This document shows positions 8,868-18,021 of a DNA stretch of 64,000 nt, in pieces. The DNA is taken from NCBI RefSeq assembly GCF_901538355.1, contig NZ_LR593887.1, forward strand, positions 1,712,920 through 1,776,919, in the 5' to 3' direction. Each line of letters begins with the position of its first letter. Position 1 is the stretch's first letter. Source of the stretch: Tuwongella immobilis. Its GTDB lineage: Bacteria > Planctomycetota > Planctomycetia > Gemmatales > Gemmataceae. A model generated the notes under the pieces. That model had not been told where the DNA came from, did not search any database, and worked only from the letters and a program-made list of their open reading frames with translations. Both the position numbers and the translations under genes were made by a program.

Positions 8868-11492
8868 CTATTCCACGAGCCGCCATTCCTCCAGATTAAC
8901 CGGTTGCGGTGGGGCGGCGTTCGGAACTCCGCCCGGATTCCCCGGTTGATTCGGCTGACCACCCGCCGGAGCCGGTCGCTTGAGATAACGTCGCTTCTCG
9001 ACCAGACCGACCTTCTCGACGAAGATGAAATGATTAATCATCTCACCACCAGGGGCCGGTTCCGTCGTCTTGATCGTGACCGCATTCCGATCCTTATGCT
9101 TAGCAAACGATTCAACCGTGTAGGTTCGGAAGTCACCGGCATCATTCAGAGGATGTTTCCAAGAATCACCTTCTTTGGCACCCAGCTTCAGAACCGGCTC
9201 GTAGGTGGCCTTGACGGCATCACGACCGGCACCGATCTCGATCAGTTCTTCCGATTTCCGGTAGAACATCGGAGTGGGCTTGGAGGCAGGTGGTTCTCGC
9301 AAGGCCCAGATCGGGGTACCACCATTCAGAAGGCTGTTATCCGTCAAAACACCGGATTTGATCCGAGTTCGATCGATCTGGCCTTCTTTTGTGAATTCAA
9401 ATCGATAGCGACCCAAAGTCATTCCGTTGTTTCCGAGGAAGGCGATATCGTAGATCAACGGCTTCTCGACTTTTTCCGGATAGAAAAAGACGGGAGTGAC
9501 TTTGGCGACATCCGGCACCATTGGCATCGGCATTGGCATCGGCATCGGTTCCGGAGGCATCCCCACGTTCATCGGGGGATTCTTCGGATCATTCTTGGGT
9601 TCTGCCTTGGGCTCGGCCTTCGGTTCGACTTTTGGTTCCACCTTCGGCTCAACCTTGGGTTCCACCCGAATCGGTGGATTGTCCGGCGGCTTCGGCTGCG
9701 ATTGTTGCGGTGGTGGCGGTTGTTGCTGCTGCGGCAACGGCGGCGGTGGCAACTGGGCGAACTGAGTCGGGTCCGGCTCCGGTTCGGCACGCATGGCATA
9801 GATCAACACCCCCGCCAGTGCGGTGATGAGTGCCAAGGTGCAAGTCGCCAATGTCGCCATTAGCTCCTGTTGCTTGCGTTTCGCCAGCCGTTCTTCGTTC
9901 GACTGTTTATTTTTCTTCTTCTTTTTGCCGGGGCTATCAATGACCTCGGCTTCGACAACGACTTCGGCAACCACCACTGGTGTCGCTGCCGATTTCGATG
10001 CACCGGAAGCACCTGCGCTCCGTGGGGCGGAACTCCCAGTCGGTTTCGAGGCGGGACGTGTGCTCGAATTGGAGGCCGACGGCTGTTTGCTCCCTGGCGA
10101 TGATTTCGGTGTCGGGGCAGGGGTCTTGGTCTGTTCGTTTTTGATCGACCGCGTTTCGGCAGGCGAACCCGATGACCGAGAGCTTCCCGAGCCGCTCGAA
10201 CTACTCGTTCCCGAACTGCTCGGACTGACCAGCCGAATCGACGACCCGCTCGCGCTCCCCAGATTCATCCGTTCGGTCCGATCATCCGAAGGCGGAATCG
10301 CCGGCTTGCGACGAAGTTCCGACGACGATGCGGACGAAGACGTATCCAACGGCGACGGGAGCGAAATCGCGGCGATGCCCGTTTCGGAAACTGGCGAATC
10401 CAAGTTGATGGGTGCCAATGGTTTCGGCATTTCATCTTCGCTGGGCACATGCACGGACATATTCCGCCATGTCATCAGCGCTTCGGCCACTTCCGCAGGA
10501 GACTGGTAGCGATCTTCGGGCCGCTTGGCGATCATCTTCAGCAGCACGGCTTCCATCTCGGGCGGAATGCCCGCGCGCAGCTCGCTAGGCGGCTTGGGCG
10601 GTCGCATGTGGTGCCAAACGAGCTTTTGGGCAACAGTCCCGTGACCGAATGGCGTTTGCCCGGTAAGCAGGAAGTAGAACGTAATCCCTAGCGAATAGAT
10701 GTCTGCACGAATATCGACGTTGTGGCTATCCACGCCTTGTTCGGGGGCGAGATAATCGGCGGTCCCGAGCACGGCCGAGGAATCGTGCTGCTTCGTCAGT
10801 TCATCCGCATCATCATGGAAGAACAGGGCCAGGCCCAAGTCGAGAATTTTGAGTGTGCCCGAGCGATCGACCAGCAAGTTGGCTGGCTTGATGTCCCGGT
10901 GAACCAGGCCCATTTCGTGGGCGTGTTGCAAGCCTTGGCTGGCTTGGGCGATGTAGTGGGCGGCTCGCGCGGGATCAATCGGCCCGACTCGTTTGACGAG
11001 ATCCTGCAAGCTAATGCCATCGACATATTCGATGACCAGAAAGTGCATGGGGCCGTCCGCATCCACATCGTGAGCGCGAACGATATTCGGATGGTCAAGA
11101 GAGGCACAAGCGCGGGCTTCGCGGTGGAAGCGTTCTAGGGCAGTCGGATTCTTGGCCATGGCCAGCGGGAGGACTTTGATCGCTACCCGTCGGCGCATGA
11201 TTCGGTGTTCGCAGAGATAGACGCTGGCCATCCCCCCCGCACCGAGTCGATCCATGAGTTTGTACTTGCCAGCGATCACGAATCGTCGCGGCTTGTTTTG
11301 CAGAAGGGGTTCTGCCTGGAACCGCGTCATGAGTCCTTGCTGGATCATGAGTTCGGCCAGCGCTTCAGGATCATCCGGCAGGGAATTCTGCGACCGCAAC
11401 CCCTGGAGGTACGCCTCCAAACGTCGCCCGTCCATCACCCCGCATTTGCGGACCATATCCACGAATTCGTCGAGACTACACACCGATGGCAT
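8868..11492 (-). CDS. membrane Ser/Thr protein kinase with proline-rich and C-terminal exported domain
   Basis: 874 aa from ATG 11492; AGGTGG is 8 nt upstream, and a GTG four codons earlier is the alternative. An N-terminal ~65-aa helical segment common before planctomycete kinases is followed by a complete Hanks kinase: RLGAGGMASVY, VAIKVLP, VHRDIKPANLL, LDLGLALF and APEQ. A long Ser/Thr/Pro-rich linker leads to a KKKKNK cluster and one transmembrane helix (LATCTLALITALAGVLIYAM). Outside it come a Pro/Gln tract, tandem (V/A)EPK repeats and an MP repeat, then a ~190-aa beta-rich domain of unknown type that may be a sensor. It is divergent from an FHA-domain gene, a natural phospho-threonine reader. 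Confidence 0.9.
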   Translation of the reverse strand: MPSVCSLDEFVDMVRKCGVMDGRRLEAYLQGLRSQNSLPDDPEALAELMIQQGLMTRFQAEPLLQNKPRRFVIAGKYKLMDRLGAGGMASVYLCEHRIMRRRVAIKVLPLAMAKNPTALERFHREARACASLDHPNIVRAHDVDADGPMHFLVIEYVDGISLQDLVKRVGPIDPARAAHYIAQASQGLQHAHEMGLVHRDIKPANLLVDRSGTLKILDLGLALFFHDDADELTKQHDSSAVLGTADYLAPEQGVDSHNVDIRADIYSLGITFYFLLTGQTPFGHGTVAQKLVWHHMRPPKPPSELRAGIPPEMEAVLLKMIAKRPEDRYQSPAEVAEALMTWRNMSVHVPSEDEMPKPLAPINLDSPVSETGIAAISLPSPLDTSSSASSSELRRKPAIPPSDDRTERMNLGSASGSSIRLVSPSSSGTSSSSGSGSSRSSGSPAETRSIKNEQTKTPAPTPKSSPGSKQPSASNSSTRPASKPTGSSAPRSAGASGASKSAATPVVVAEVVVEAEVIDSPGKKKKKNKQSNEERLAKRKQQELMATLATCTLALITALAGVLIYAMRAEPEPDPTQFAQLPPPPLPQQQQPPPPQQSQPKPPDNPPIRVEPKVEPKVEPKVEPKAEPKAEPKNDPKNPPMNVGMPPEPMPMPMPMPMVPDVAKVTPVFFYPEKVEKPLIYDIAFLGNNGMTLGRYRFEFTKEGQIDRTRIKSGVLTDNSLLNGGTPIWALREPPASKPTPMFYRKSEELIEIGAGRDAVKATYEPVLKLGAKEGDSWKHPLNDAGDFRTYTVESFAKHKDRNAVTIKTTEPAPGGEMINHFIFVEKVGLVEKRRYLKRPAPAGGQPNQPGNPGGVPNAAPPQPVNLEEWRLVE
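9522..9666. repeat. in-frame short tandem repeats in the kinase gene
   Basis: On the minus strand two low-complexity tracts are encoded back to back: about six copies of a 12-nt unit giving (V/A)EPK around 9600-9660, and a hexamer-based Met-Pro repeat around 9522-9548. Both are multiples of three, so copy changes would alter spacer length outside the membrane without shifting the frame. Confidence 0.7.
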
Positions 11493-11931
11493 CCGCCGGC
11501 CCACCTAAAAGAAGTAGTACCCCCACAATGCCCTGATTGATTGGAGAGACAGGCGATTCAGGGGTGCGAGGATCTGTGCGCAGCAAAATTTAGTGCCAGA
11601 ATTCACGATAATCCCGTCCGAAACAGAAGTCAAGCATTCACTTTCCGTCCTTGGGAGTTCTCGCCAGATTTCCTCAAGAAAACTCGGAATCTACTGGCAG
11701 GGGTCAAAATTTATGCTACAACGTGTACAGGTGATTTGTTGTCGATCGCATCTGGAATACCTATCGCCATTCGGCGTTCACACACCGTTTCGATTGTGAG
11801 AGTTCCAGCCGACAACTCCCAACCCGATCCATACCGTGGTGCCCTTCGTGCCCCCTCTCGATGGACCAACCATTCGGATCGATTGGCGACTCGCTGACGG
11901 GATTGATCTGTTTGCTCTCGTGGTGACGCTC
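11493..11931. other. 439-bp divergent intergenic region (kinase/FHA)
   Basis: Shared upstream region of the kinase and FHA genes. The part near 11690-11750 is A+T rich and includes AAAATTTATGCTACAAC, a possible -10 element for the FHA gene, without a convincing -35. No conserved small gene is visible. The in-frame GTG at 11836 would lengthen the FHA protein by 32 residues but has no ribosome site. Confidence 0.4.
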
Positions 11932-12927
11932 ATGATGACCGATACCCCGTTTCCCGATCCGAATCCCAATGATCCGGATCGCTCCAATCCGTCTCCGCCA
12001 CCGCCTCCCACCGGGGCCACACCCGATTCCACCCCTCAGCCCCATCGTGGGTTGCCGGACGAATCGATGTCGCCAACGGTGCGACTACCTGGGGTGCCGA
12101 TGATCGTTTCGGAAGACGCCGACGCTGCCGGAGCGACCAACGCCGCTCCCGAGGCGAATGTGCCGCCGGTCATCCCCGAACCCCCCTTAACCGAACCCAC
12201 CCGCCCACCGTTGATTGCATCATCGACTGGGGATTCGAGTCCGAATCCGCCAAGCCCCGTGCCGCCTGTGCGACACACAGCGATGCACACCGATGCCATG
12301 CAAATGACCGAGCTGCAGCGGTTGCGGCCCCCACGCCCCAATTCGCCACCAAACCCACCCGAGAATCAATCCGCCAACCCGTCCGGCAGCACGACGGCTT
12401 CGACTGAACCGGGCGCGGTTGCCGAAAATCTGAATAGCACACCGAAACGCGGTTCGATGGTCATCTCAACCGCGCAATCGCCCATGAACTACCTCAGTCC
12501 CGCACCCGAAACCGGACCCGGCGTCACTGCCAGTGGATTCGGTGGACCACTCGCGGGCCAATCCTCCGCTCCCCCCACGCCATCGTCCGCGCTCCCGATT
12601 CAGGCACGACCCAAGTTGATGGTGCTGCGTGGCGAGAAGTTAAACGTGCAATATCCCTTGTACGAGGGACCGAATTATCTGGGGCGAACCGATGAGAAAC
12701 CCGTCGATATCGACCTCGAAGACCAAGAGGCTTCGGATCGAATCTGGACCTCACGGCAGCATGCGTGCATCACCTATCAGAATGGTGTGTTGACGATTGA
12801 AGATCTGAATAGTCTCAATGGCACGTTCGTGAATCGAATGCGCGTGCATCCGGGGCAACAGCGGATTCTGCAAGTCAATGATATCATTCAAGTTGGAACC
12901 GTTCAGATGAAAGTCATTCTCGCCTGA
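11932..12927 (+). CDS. FHA-domain protein with long disordered N-terminus
   Basis: 331 aa from the ATG pair at 11932/11935. Residues 1-220 are Pro/Asn/Ser/Thr-rich and probably disordered. The C-terminal ~100 residues form an FHA domain: YLGRTDE (the phosphopeptide-binding Gly-Arg), SRQHACITY (Ser-Arg-x-His) and DLNSLNGTFVN (Asn-Gly-Thr). FHA domains bind phosphothreonine peptides, so the neighbouring divergent Ser/Thr kinase is a plausible partner (inference). No transmembrane segment. A perfect 12-bp inverted repeat follows the gene. Confidence 0.88.
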   Translation: MMTDTPFPDPNPNDPDRSNPSPPPPPTGATPDSTPQPHRGLPDESMSPTVRLPGVPMIVSEDADAAGATNAAPEANVPPVIPEPPLTEPTRPPLIASSTGDSSPNPPSPVPPVRHTAMHTDAMQMTELQRLRPPRPNSPPNPPENQSANPSGSTTASTEPGAVAENLNSTPKRGSMVISTAQSPMNYLSPAPETGPGVTASGFGGPLAGQSSAPPTPSSALPIQARPKLMVLRGEKLNVQYPLYEGPNYLGRTDEKPVDIDLEDQEASDRIWTSRQHACITYQNGVLTIEDLNSLNGTFVNRMRVHPGQQRILQVNDIIQVGTVQMKVILA

Positions 12928-12957
12928 ACCGTGCCAAGTGATCCTTGAAATCCGATT

Positions 12958-12991
12958 CCGATTCCCGGCAGGACCATTCGCCGGGAATCGG
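12958..12991. terminator. inverted repeat between convergent genes
   Basis: CCGATTCCCGGC (12958-12969) and GCCGGGAATCGG (12980-12991) are a perfect 12-bp stem with a 10-nt loop, between the FHA gene and the convergent DUF1501 gene. Confidence 0.65.
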
Positions 12992-13025
12992 GATTCTCAA
13001 TCTGTTGTTCAATGAACGCAAGTCG

Positions 13026-14480
13026 TTACGCCAGAAGCGAATGCACCACTTCGCCATGCACATCGGTCAGTCGGAAGTCGCGGCCCTGGAATCGGTAGGT
13101 CAATTTCGTGTGATCAAGCCCCAATAGGTGCAGGATAGTGGCTTGCAGATCGTGGACATGAACCCGATCCGCGATCGGAGAGAAGCCGAACTCATCCGTT
13201 TGCCCCAACCGGACACCTGGCTTGATCCCGCCGCCGGCCATCCACATGGTGTAGGCATCGATATGATGATTTCGCCCCACGGTATCGCGGATTTCGCCCA
13301 TCGGGGTGCGGCCGAATTCGCCGCCCCAAACCACCAGGGTACTATCCAGTAACCCCGTTCGCTTCAAATCTCGAATCAGAGCGGCGCACGCGCGATCGGT
13401 TTCCAAGCAAACTTTGTCTAACCCGCGGTCGAGATTTTCACCGCCATTTCCGTGATGATCCCAGTCTGTGTGATACAGTTGGACGAATCGGACCCCACGC
13501 TGGACAAGTCGTCGGGCGAGTAGACAATTGTTCGCAAACGAAGCTTTTCCAGGTTCGGCACCGTAATCGTCCAGAATCATTCGCGGCTCTTGCTTCAAAT
13601 CGATGAGATCCGGTGCCGATTTTTGCATTCGGAACGCCATTTCATAGGCGGCAATTCGAGTCTGAATTTCCGCATCTCCCGTTGCCTGAAGACGTTGCGA
13701 ATTCAGGTCGCGGAGCACATCCAGGGTTTGACGTTGTCGGTCGGCCGTCATCCCCGCAGGCGATGACAAATTAATGATCGGATCACCACCCGAACGGAAC
13801 GGCACTCCCTGATACGTCGTGGGCAAAAAGCCGCTGGTCCAATTCTGGAATCCACCCCGCGGGCCACGCGGTCCCGATTGCAGAACCACAAACCCGGGAA
13901 GACTTTGCGACTCGCTGCCGATGCCGTAAGTCACCCAAGACCCCATGCTCGGACGCCCAAATTGGGGCGAACCCGTATTCAAGAATACTTTGGCCGGCCC
14001 GTGATTGAAGACGTTCGTTGCCATGGAATGGACGAACGTGAGATCATCCACAACCTTGGCAGTATGCGGCAGACATTCGGATACCCAGGTGCCCGTTTGG
14101 CCATATTGCGCAAACTTGCGTTTCGTCCCCAGTAACTTCGGTTTTTCCTTGGCGAAGGTATCCATGAAGGCGAAGCGCTTCCCCTTGGTGAACGAATCGG
14201 GAATCGCTTGACCGTGCCACTTTTGCAGTTCGGGTTTCGGGTCGAATAGTTCGAACTGACTGGGGCCACCCGCCATGAACAGAAAAATAACCGATTTCGC
14301 CTTGGCAGGAAAATGACCCGGTTTCGGCGCAACCGGTGATGGCAATGGGGGTTGCGACGGAGCCGCATGCAGCGATTCCTGTTGCAGCAAACTCGCCAAT
14401 GCCATCGTACCCAATCCCAATCCGCATTCGCGGAAGAAATGGCGGCGAACAATGGCGTCGGCAGATTGAAGCGGTTCCAT
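13026..14480 (-). CDS. DUF1501 domain protein (Tat-exported, sulfatase-like fold)
   Basis: 484 aa. The N-terminus RRHFFRECGLGLG is a twin-arginine signal. The body matches DUF1501: FLFMAGGPSQFELFDPKP near the start of the mature part, GRPSMGSWVTYGIGSE, VRFVQLYHTDWDHHG, and the C-terminal HDLQATILHLLGLDH typical of the family, which has an alkaline-phosphatase/sulfatase-like fold. It begins 15 bp after the stop of the PSCyt/PSD1 gene on the same strand. This pair is abundant in planctomycetes and is generally thought to act outside the cytoplasm in catabolism of complex substrates; the actual reaction is unknown. Confidence 0.92.
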   Translation of the reverse strand: MEPLQSADAIVRRHFFRECGLGLGTMALASLLQQESLHAAPSQPPLPSPVAPKPGHFPAKAKSVIFLFMAGGPSQFELFDPKPELQKWHGQAIPDSFTKGKRFAFMDTFAKEKPKLLGTKRKFAQYGQTGTWVSECLPHTAKVVDDLTFVHSMATNVFNHGPAKVFLNTGSPQFGRPSMGSWVTYGIGSESQSLPGFVVLQSGPRGPRGGFQNWTSGFLPTTYQGVPFRSGGDPIINLSSPAGMTADRQRQTLDVLRDLNSQRLQATGDAEIQTRIAAYEMAFRMQKSAPDLIDLKQEPRMILDDYGAEPGKASFANNCLLARRLVQRGVRFVQLYHTDWDHHGNGGENLDRGLDKVCLETDRACAALIRDLKRTGLLDSTLVVWGGEFGRTPMGEIRDTVGRNHHIDAYTMWMAGGGIKPGVRLGQTDEFGFSPIADRVHVHDLQATILHLLGLDHTKLTYRFQGRDFRLTDVHGEVVHSLLA

Positions 14481-14495
14481 GGGTGCCTGCTCCGA

Positions 14496-17060
14496 TTATT
14501 CGCGGGTGATGGTTTCGTCGAGGTTGAGTAGCACACGAGCCACCTGACACCAGGCCGCTCGTTCCGATTCCGGCAATGGCGATTGGATGACCACCGGATT
14601 CCCACCGGCCAACAATGCCGCAACTTCCTGCGGGCGATTCAACAAATCTTGTTTCTGCGCCGACAGAAACCGTTGTAGGGTATCGAGTTCCGATTCAGTC
14701 GGCGTGCGGGCAACACACAAGCGGAACCCCAACACCAGTCGATCGCGGTCGCTTGCTGCTGTGTCGCGCAGAAGACGATTCGCCAGTCCATGGGCAGTTT
14801 CGACGAACGCTTGATCGTTTAAGAGCGTCAGGGCTTGCAGTGGGGTATTCGAGCGGATGCGGCGAGTGCAGGTCGCGCTGGCATCGGGAGCATCGAAGGT
14901 GGTTAACGCCGGATGCGGTGCCGATCGCCAGAAATAGGTATACATCCCCCGGCGGTACCGATCCGGTCCTTGCGATGCTTTCCAGTTTTTGTTGACCTGC
15001 GTAAACCGATACACCCCATCCGGTTGCGGCGGAAACACACTCGGGCCACCCACCTTGGGCGAAAGCAATCCCGACGCTGCCAGGGTGACATCGCGAACGA
15101 TTTCCGCTTCAAGACGATGCCGACTTTGTCGTGCCAGCAACCGATTTCGCGGATCAATCGAGACGAGATCGGTTCGATGGTTGGAGCGTTGGCGATAGGT
15201 CGCACTCGTCACGAGGAGACGATGGAACCGCTTGAGGCTCCAACGCTCCTCGATCAGCGTTTGAGCAAGCCAATCGAGAAGCTCGGGATGCGAAGGCGGA
15301 GTGCCTTGCGTGCCAAAATCGTTCTCCGTCTCGACAATGCCGAGGCCGAACAGATGGCCCCAAATGCGATTCGCTAACACTCGACCTGTCAACGGGTTGC
15401 GTCCATCGACTAACCAGCGAGCCAGTTCCAATCGGGACTGGGTGGGACTGGCAGAAAGTTCGGGAAGCACCGCGGGCGTGCCCGGTTGCACCGCGACACC
15501 CTTGCGGAGAAAATCGCCGCCCAGGTGAATGTAATTCTCGCGTGGAGTTTTCCGTTCTCGAACAATGAGTGTGGTAATTGCCACGGGATCGTTCTGCTTC
15601 AGGCTCGCCAATTCCCGACTCAATTTGATCCGCGTTTTGAGGACGCTGGTTTGAGCAGTGGCACTCAGCGTGTTGCGGCTGCTCAGAATCCCCATGCCTT
15701 GTCGGAATTCATCAATAGAACGGAAGGTATTCTCCAGAAAGGCTTTCTGTTCCTGAGATCGGCCGTTTTCCGCGACTTCGAACACCGCACGCACCGCCGG
15801 ATGGAGTTGCTCGCGGCTGGAATCGGTCTGACTGCGTTCCCATTTTTCGACCAATGCGGGACTCGTTCGATCCAAGGTTTGGAGCTTCGGCAGAATGACT
15901 TTCATCCGAGCGGCAATCTCGCGTTTGCGTTTTTGTTCCGCCGGCGTGAGCAAATCCAGTGTGGGTTCATCGCATTGATTGAAATAGGCGTACAGGCGAT
16001 AGTATTCGCGTTGCGATAATGGGTCGAATTTGTGATCGTGGCATTGGGCGCACCCAACGGTCAAACCCAGCCAGACACTTCCGGTCGTGTTGACGCGGTC
16101 GATGACGGACTCTACGCGGAATTGCTCCGGGTCGATTCCGCCTTCCTGATTGATCTGCGTATTGCGGTGAAAGCCTGTCGCAACCAGTTGCTGCTGAGTG
16201 GGTTGCGGCAATAGATCGCCTGCCAATTGTTCGATGGTGAAGGCATCAAATGGCTTGTCTTGATTGAAGGAATCGATCACCCAATCGCGATATTTCCAAA
16301 TCGAGCGGGGACCGTCAATCGTATAGCCGTGCGAGTCTGCGTAGCGAGCCTGGTCCAACCAGAATCGGGCGAGTCGCTCGCCGTAGTGTGGACTGGCCAA
16401 AAATTGGTCAACCAGTCGTTCATAGGCATCGGGCCGCGAATCTTGTTCGAACGCTTGAATTTCTTCGATCGTGGGGGGCAATCCTCGAAGATCCAACGAA
16501 AGTCGGCGAATGAGTGTGATTCGGTCGGCCTCAGGAGAGGGGGCAATCCCGTTCGCTTCCAATTTCGCTAAGATAAAGGCATCAATGGGGTTGCGCACCC
16601 AATCGAATCGTTTCACCGCTGGCGGTTGTTGCTGTTTCACGGGCTGGAATGCCCAATGGGTCGTTCGCACAGGTGTCTTCGGGGCAACCGATTTGGGCTG
16701 CAGGTTGCCTTTGGCACCGCCATCAATCCAGGTCTGAACCAGCGCGACTTGGTCGGCTGTAAACCGCTCACCTTTCGGGGGCATAATCGCCCGATCTTCT
16801 GCACCTGTCAGGGCTTGGAGCAAGGGCGATTCGGCACTTTTGCCCGCGATCACTGCCGGACCAGAGTTTCCGCCTTCGAGAATGGCCGCCAGTGAATCGA
16901 GTCGCAACCCACCGCGTTGTTGCTCGGGGCCATGGCAATTGACGCAAGATCGATTGAGCAATGGGACAAGATCGCGTTCGAAGTCCGGCGGGGCAGCGGC
17001 GGCCAGCATCGGTACAATCGCCCAGATGCAACCAATTCCAAGCCAGCGGGCAGCGCGCAT
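14496..17060 (-). CDS. PSCyt1-PSCyt2-PSD1 planctomycete cytochrome c protein (DUF1549/DUF1553)
   Basis: 854 aa with an N-terminal signal peptide (WAIVPMLAAAAPP). A haem-binding CVNCH lies at 39-43 in the PSCyt1 domain, followed by GLRLDS and PPKGERFTADQVALVQ typical of that domain. The PSCyt2 part (DUF1549) begins at NPIDAFILAKLEANG and contains a second CAQCH motif (QCHDHKFDPLSQREYY). The PSD1 part (DUF1553) shows ELARWLVDGRNPLTGRVLAN and SNTPLQALTLLND. It is the first gene of a two-gene operon with DUF1501. Probably a periplasmic or surface c-type cytochrome fused to a domain of unknown catalytic role. Confidence 0.93.
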   Translation of the reverse strand: MRAARWLGIGCIWAIVPMLAAAAPPDFERDLVPLLNRSCVNCHGPEQQRGGLRLDSLAAILEGGNSGPAVIAGKSAESPLLQALTGAEDRAIMPPKGERFTADQVALVQTWIDGGAKGNLQPKSVAPKTPVRTTHWAFQPVKQQQPPAVKRFDWVRNPIDAFILAKLEANGIAPSPEADRITLIRRLSLDLRGLPPTIEEIQAFEQDSRPDAYERLVDQFLASPHYGERLARFWLDQARYADSHGYTIDGPRSIWKYRDWVIDSFNQDKPFDAFTIEQLAGDLLPQPTQQQLVATGFHRNTQINQEGGIDPEQFRVESVIDRVNTTGSVWLGLTVGCAQCHDHKFDPLSQREYYRLYAYFNQCDEPTLDLLTPAEQKRKREIAARMKVILPKLQTLDRTSPALVEKWERSQTDSSREQLHPAVRAVFEVAENGRSQEQKAFLENTFRSIDEFRQGMGILSSRNTLSATAQTSVLKTRIKLSRELASLKQNDPVAITTLIVRERKTPRENYIHLGGDFLRKGVAVQPGTPAVLPELSASPTQSRLELARWLVDGRNPLTGRVLANRIWGHLFGLGIVETENDFGTQGTPPSHPELLDWLAQTLIEERWSLKRFHRLLVTSATYRQRSNHRTDLVSIDPRNRLLARQSRHRLEAEIVRDVTLAASGLLSPKVGGPSVFPPQPDGVYRFTQVNKNWKASQGPDRYRRGMYTYFWRSAPHPALTTFDAPDASATCTRRIRSNTPLQALTLLNDQAFVETAHGLANRLLRDTAASDRDRLVLGFRLCVARTPTESELDTLQRFLSAQKQDLLNRPQEVAALLAGGNPVVIQSPLPESERAAWCQVARVLLNLDETITRE

Positions 17061-17290
17061 GGTTGATTCTCAACTATCGGGCAACGGTGGGAGAGTAACT
17101 GATGCCATTCAGCTTATCCGATGGCGAAATGGAACTCCAACATCCGGCCGGATTTTTTTCTCAAGAAACGCGATGGCCACCGAAATCGAATCATTCGCAA
17201 ATTCGAGTATCTGCGAATGGTTCCGCTTCAGTGGCCATGTGGTTCGATGATTGCGAATCACCCGAAATGCTGATTCACCAAGCGTTTCGG

Positions 17291-17908
17291 TTATTTGGTC
17301 ATTGGTCCAGGAATCGCTTTGGGCTGCACCGGAATCACGGGCACGGGCGCGCCGACGGGATTCGGGGCACCATTCGGCAGGGCCGGATTTGCGGGCGGAA
17401 CATTGATTTGCGGCTGTGGAATTCCCGCACCAGGGCGGATGGCTTTCGCACGGAAACTCGATAAATCGTGCCGACGAATGAGCAATCCTTGGCCATTCGG
17501 ATTCGCGCCCAGCGTGTACACCCCGAACTTTCCGGTGGTGACCTCCGCAATATAGAGTGCGGATTGACCGAGCGCGATATTGCCGGTCGTCATCAAGAAA
17601 TGAACCTGGTCGCGTGGCGCAAGTCCAAATTCTGCCATGAGATCCGCTTCGGCCCAGCCGACGACTTTGCCGGTATTTTTGTCGACAATCGAGGCCAGGA
17701 GTTTGGCCGAACGATAATCGAGCATCCAGATGGCATCCATGGGTTCCACCGGGTTGATGGATGCAGCACCAGTTACGAGAACGTAATCCCCGTAGCGGTC
17801 GTTATTTGCGGCAATTAGCTTGGGGGTCGAATACGAGTGCCAGGCGGCCAATCCCAGACCCATGCCCAGCCCGAACACGACGCCCAGCCAGGGACTTAGA
17901 GATTTCAT
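17291..17908 (-). CDS. hypothetical exported or membrane-anchored protein
   Basis: 205 aa from the ATG at 17908, which has GGAGA seven bases upstream. One N-terminal hydrophobic segment (SPWLGVVFGLGMGLGLAAW) is a signal anchor or signal peptide. The middle part is beta-rich (GDYVLVTGAASINP, MDAIWMLDYRSAKLLA, QSALYIAEVTTGKFGVYTLG) and the tail is a Pro/Asn/Val-rich low-complexity stretch. The pattern suggests an exported propeller-like or monitoring protein; no named family is recognised. Confidence 0.7.
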   Translation of the reverse strand: MKSLSPWLGVVFGLGMGLGLAAWHSYSTPKLIAANNDRYGDYVLVTGAASINPVEPMDAIWMLDYRSAKLLASIVDKNTGKVVGWAEADLMAEFGLAPRDQVHFLMTTGNIALGQSALYIAEVTTGKFGVYTLGANPNGQGLLIRRHDLSSFRAKAIRPGAGIPQPQINVPPANPALPNGAPNPVGAPVPVIPVQPKAIPGPMTK

Positions 17909-18021
17909 TGGGTTCTCTCCGTAGCTTGCGACGCCGGCCAATCGAGGGCCGGTCGGAATGCCGCGGACTATAACGATCCAAGCGATTCAAACAAGCCCGA
18001 GTGAGAAACCCCCGAGGTATT

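Noticed and set aside
8622-9863. 413-aa plus-strand open frame antisense to the kinase
   Set aside because: Most of it reads repeats of the kinase gene in antisense and has no recognisable domain.
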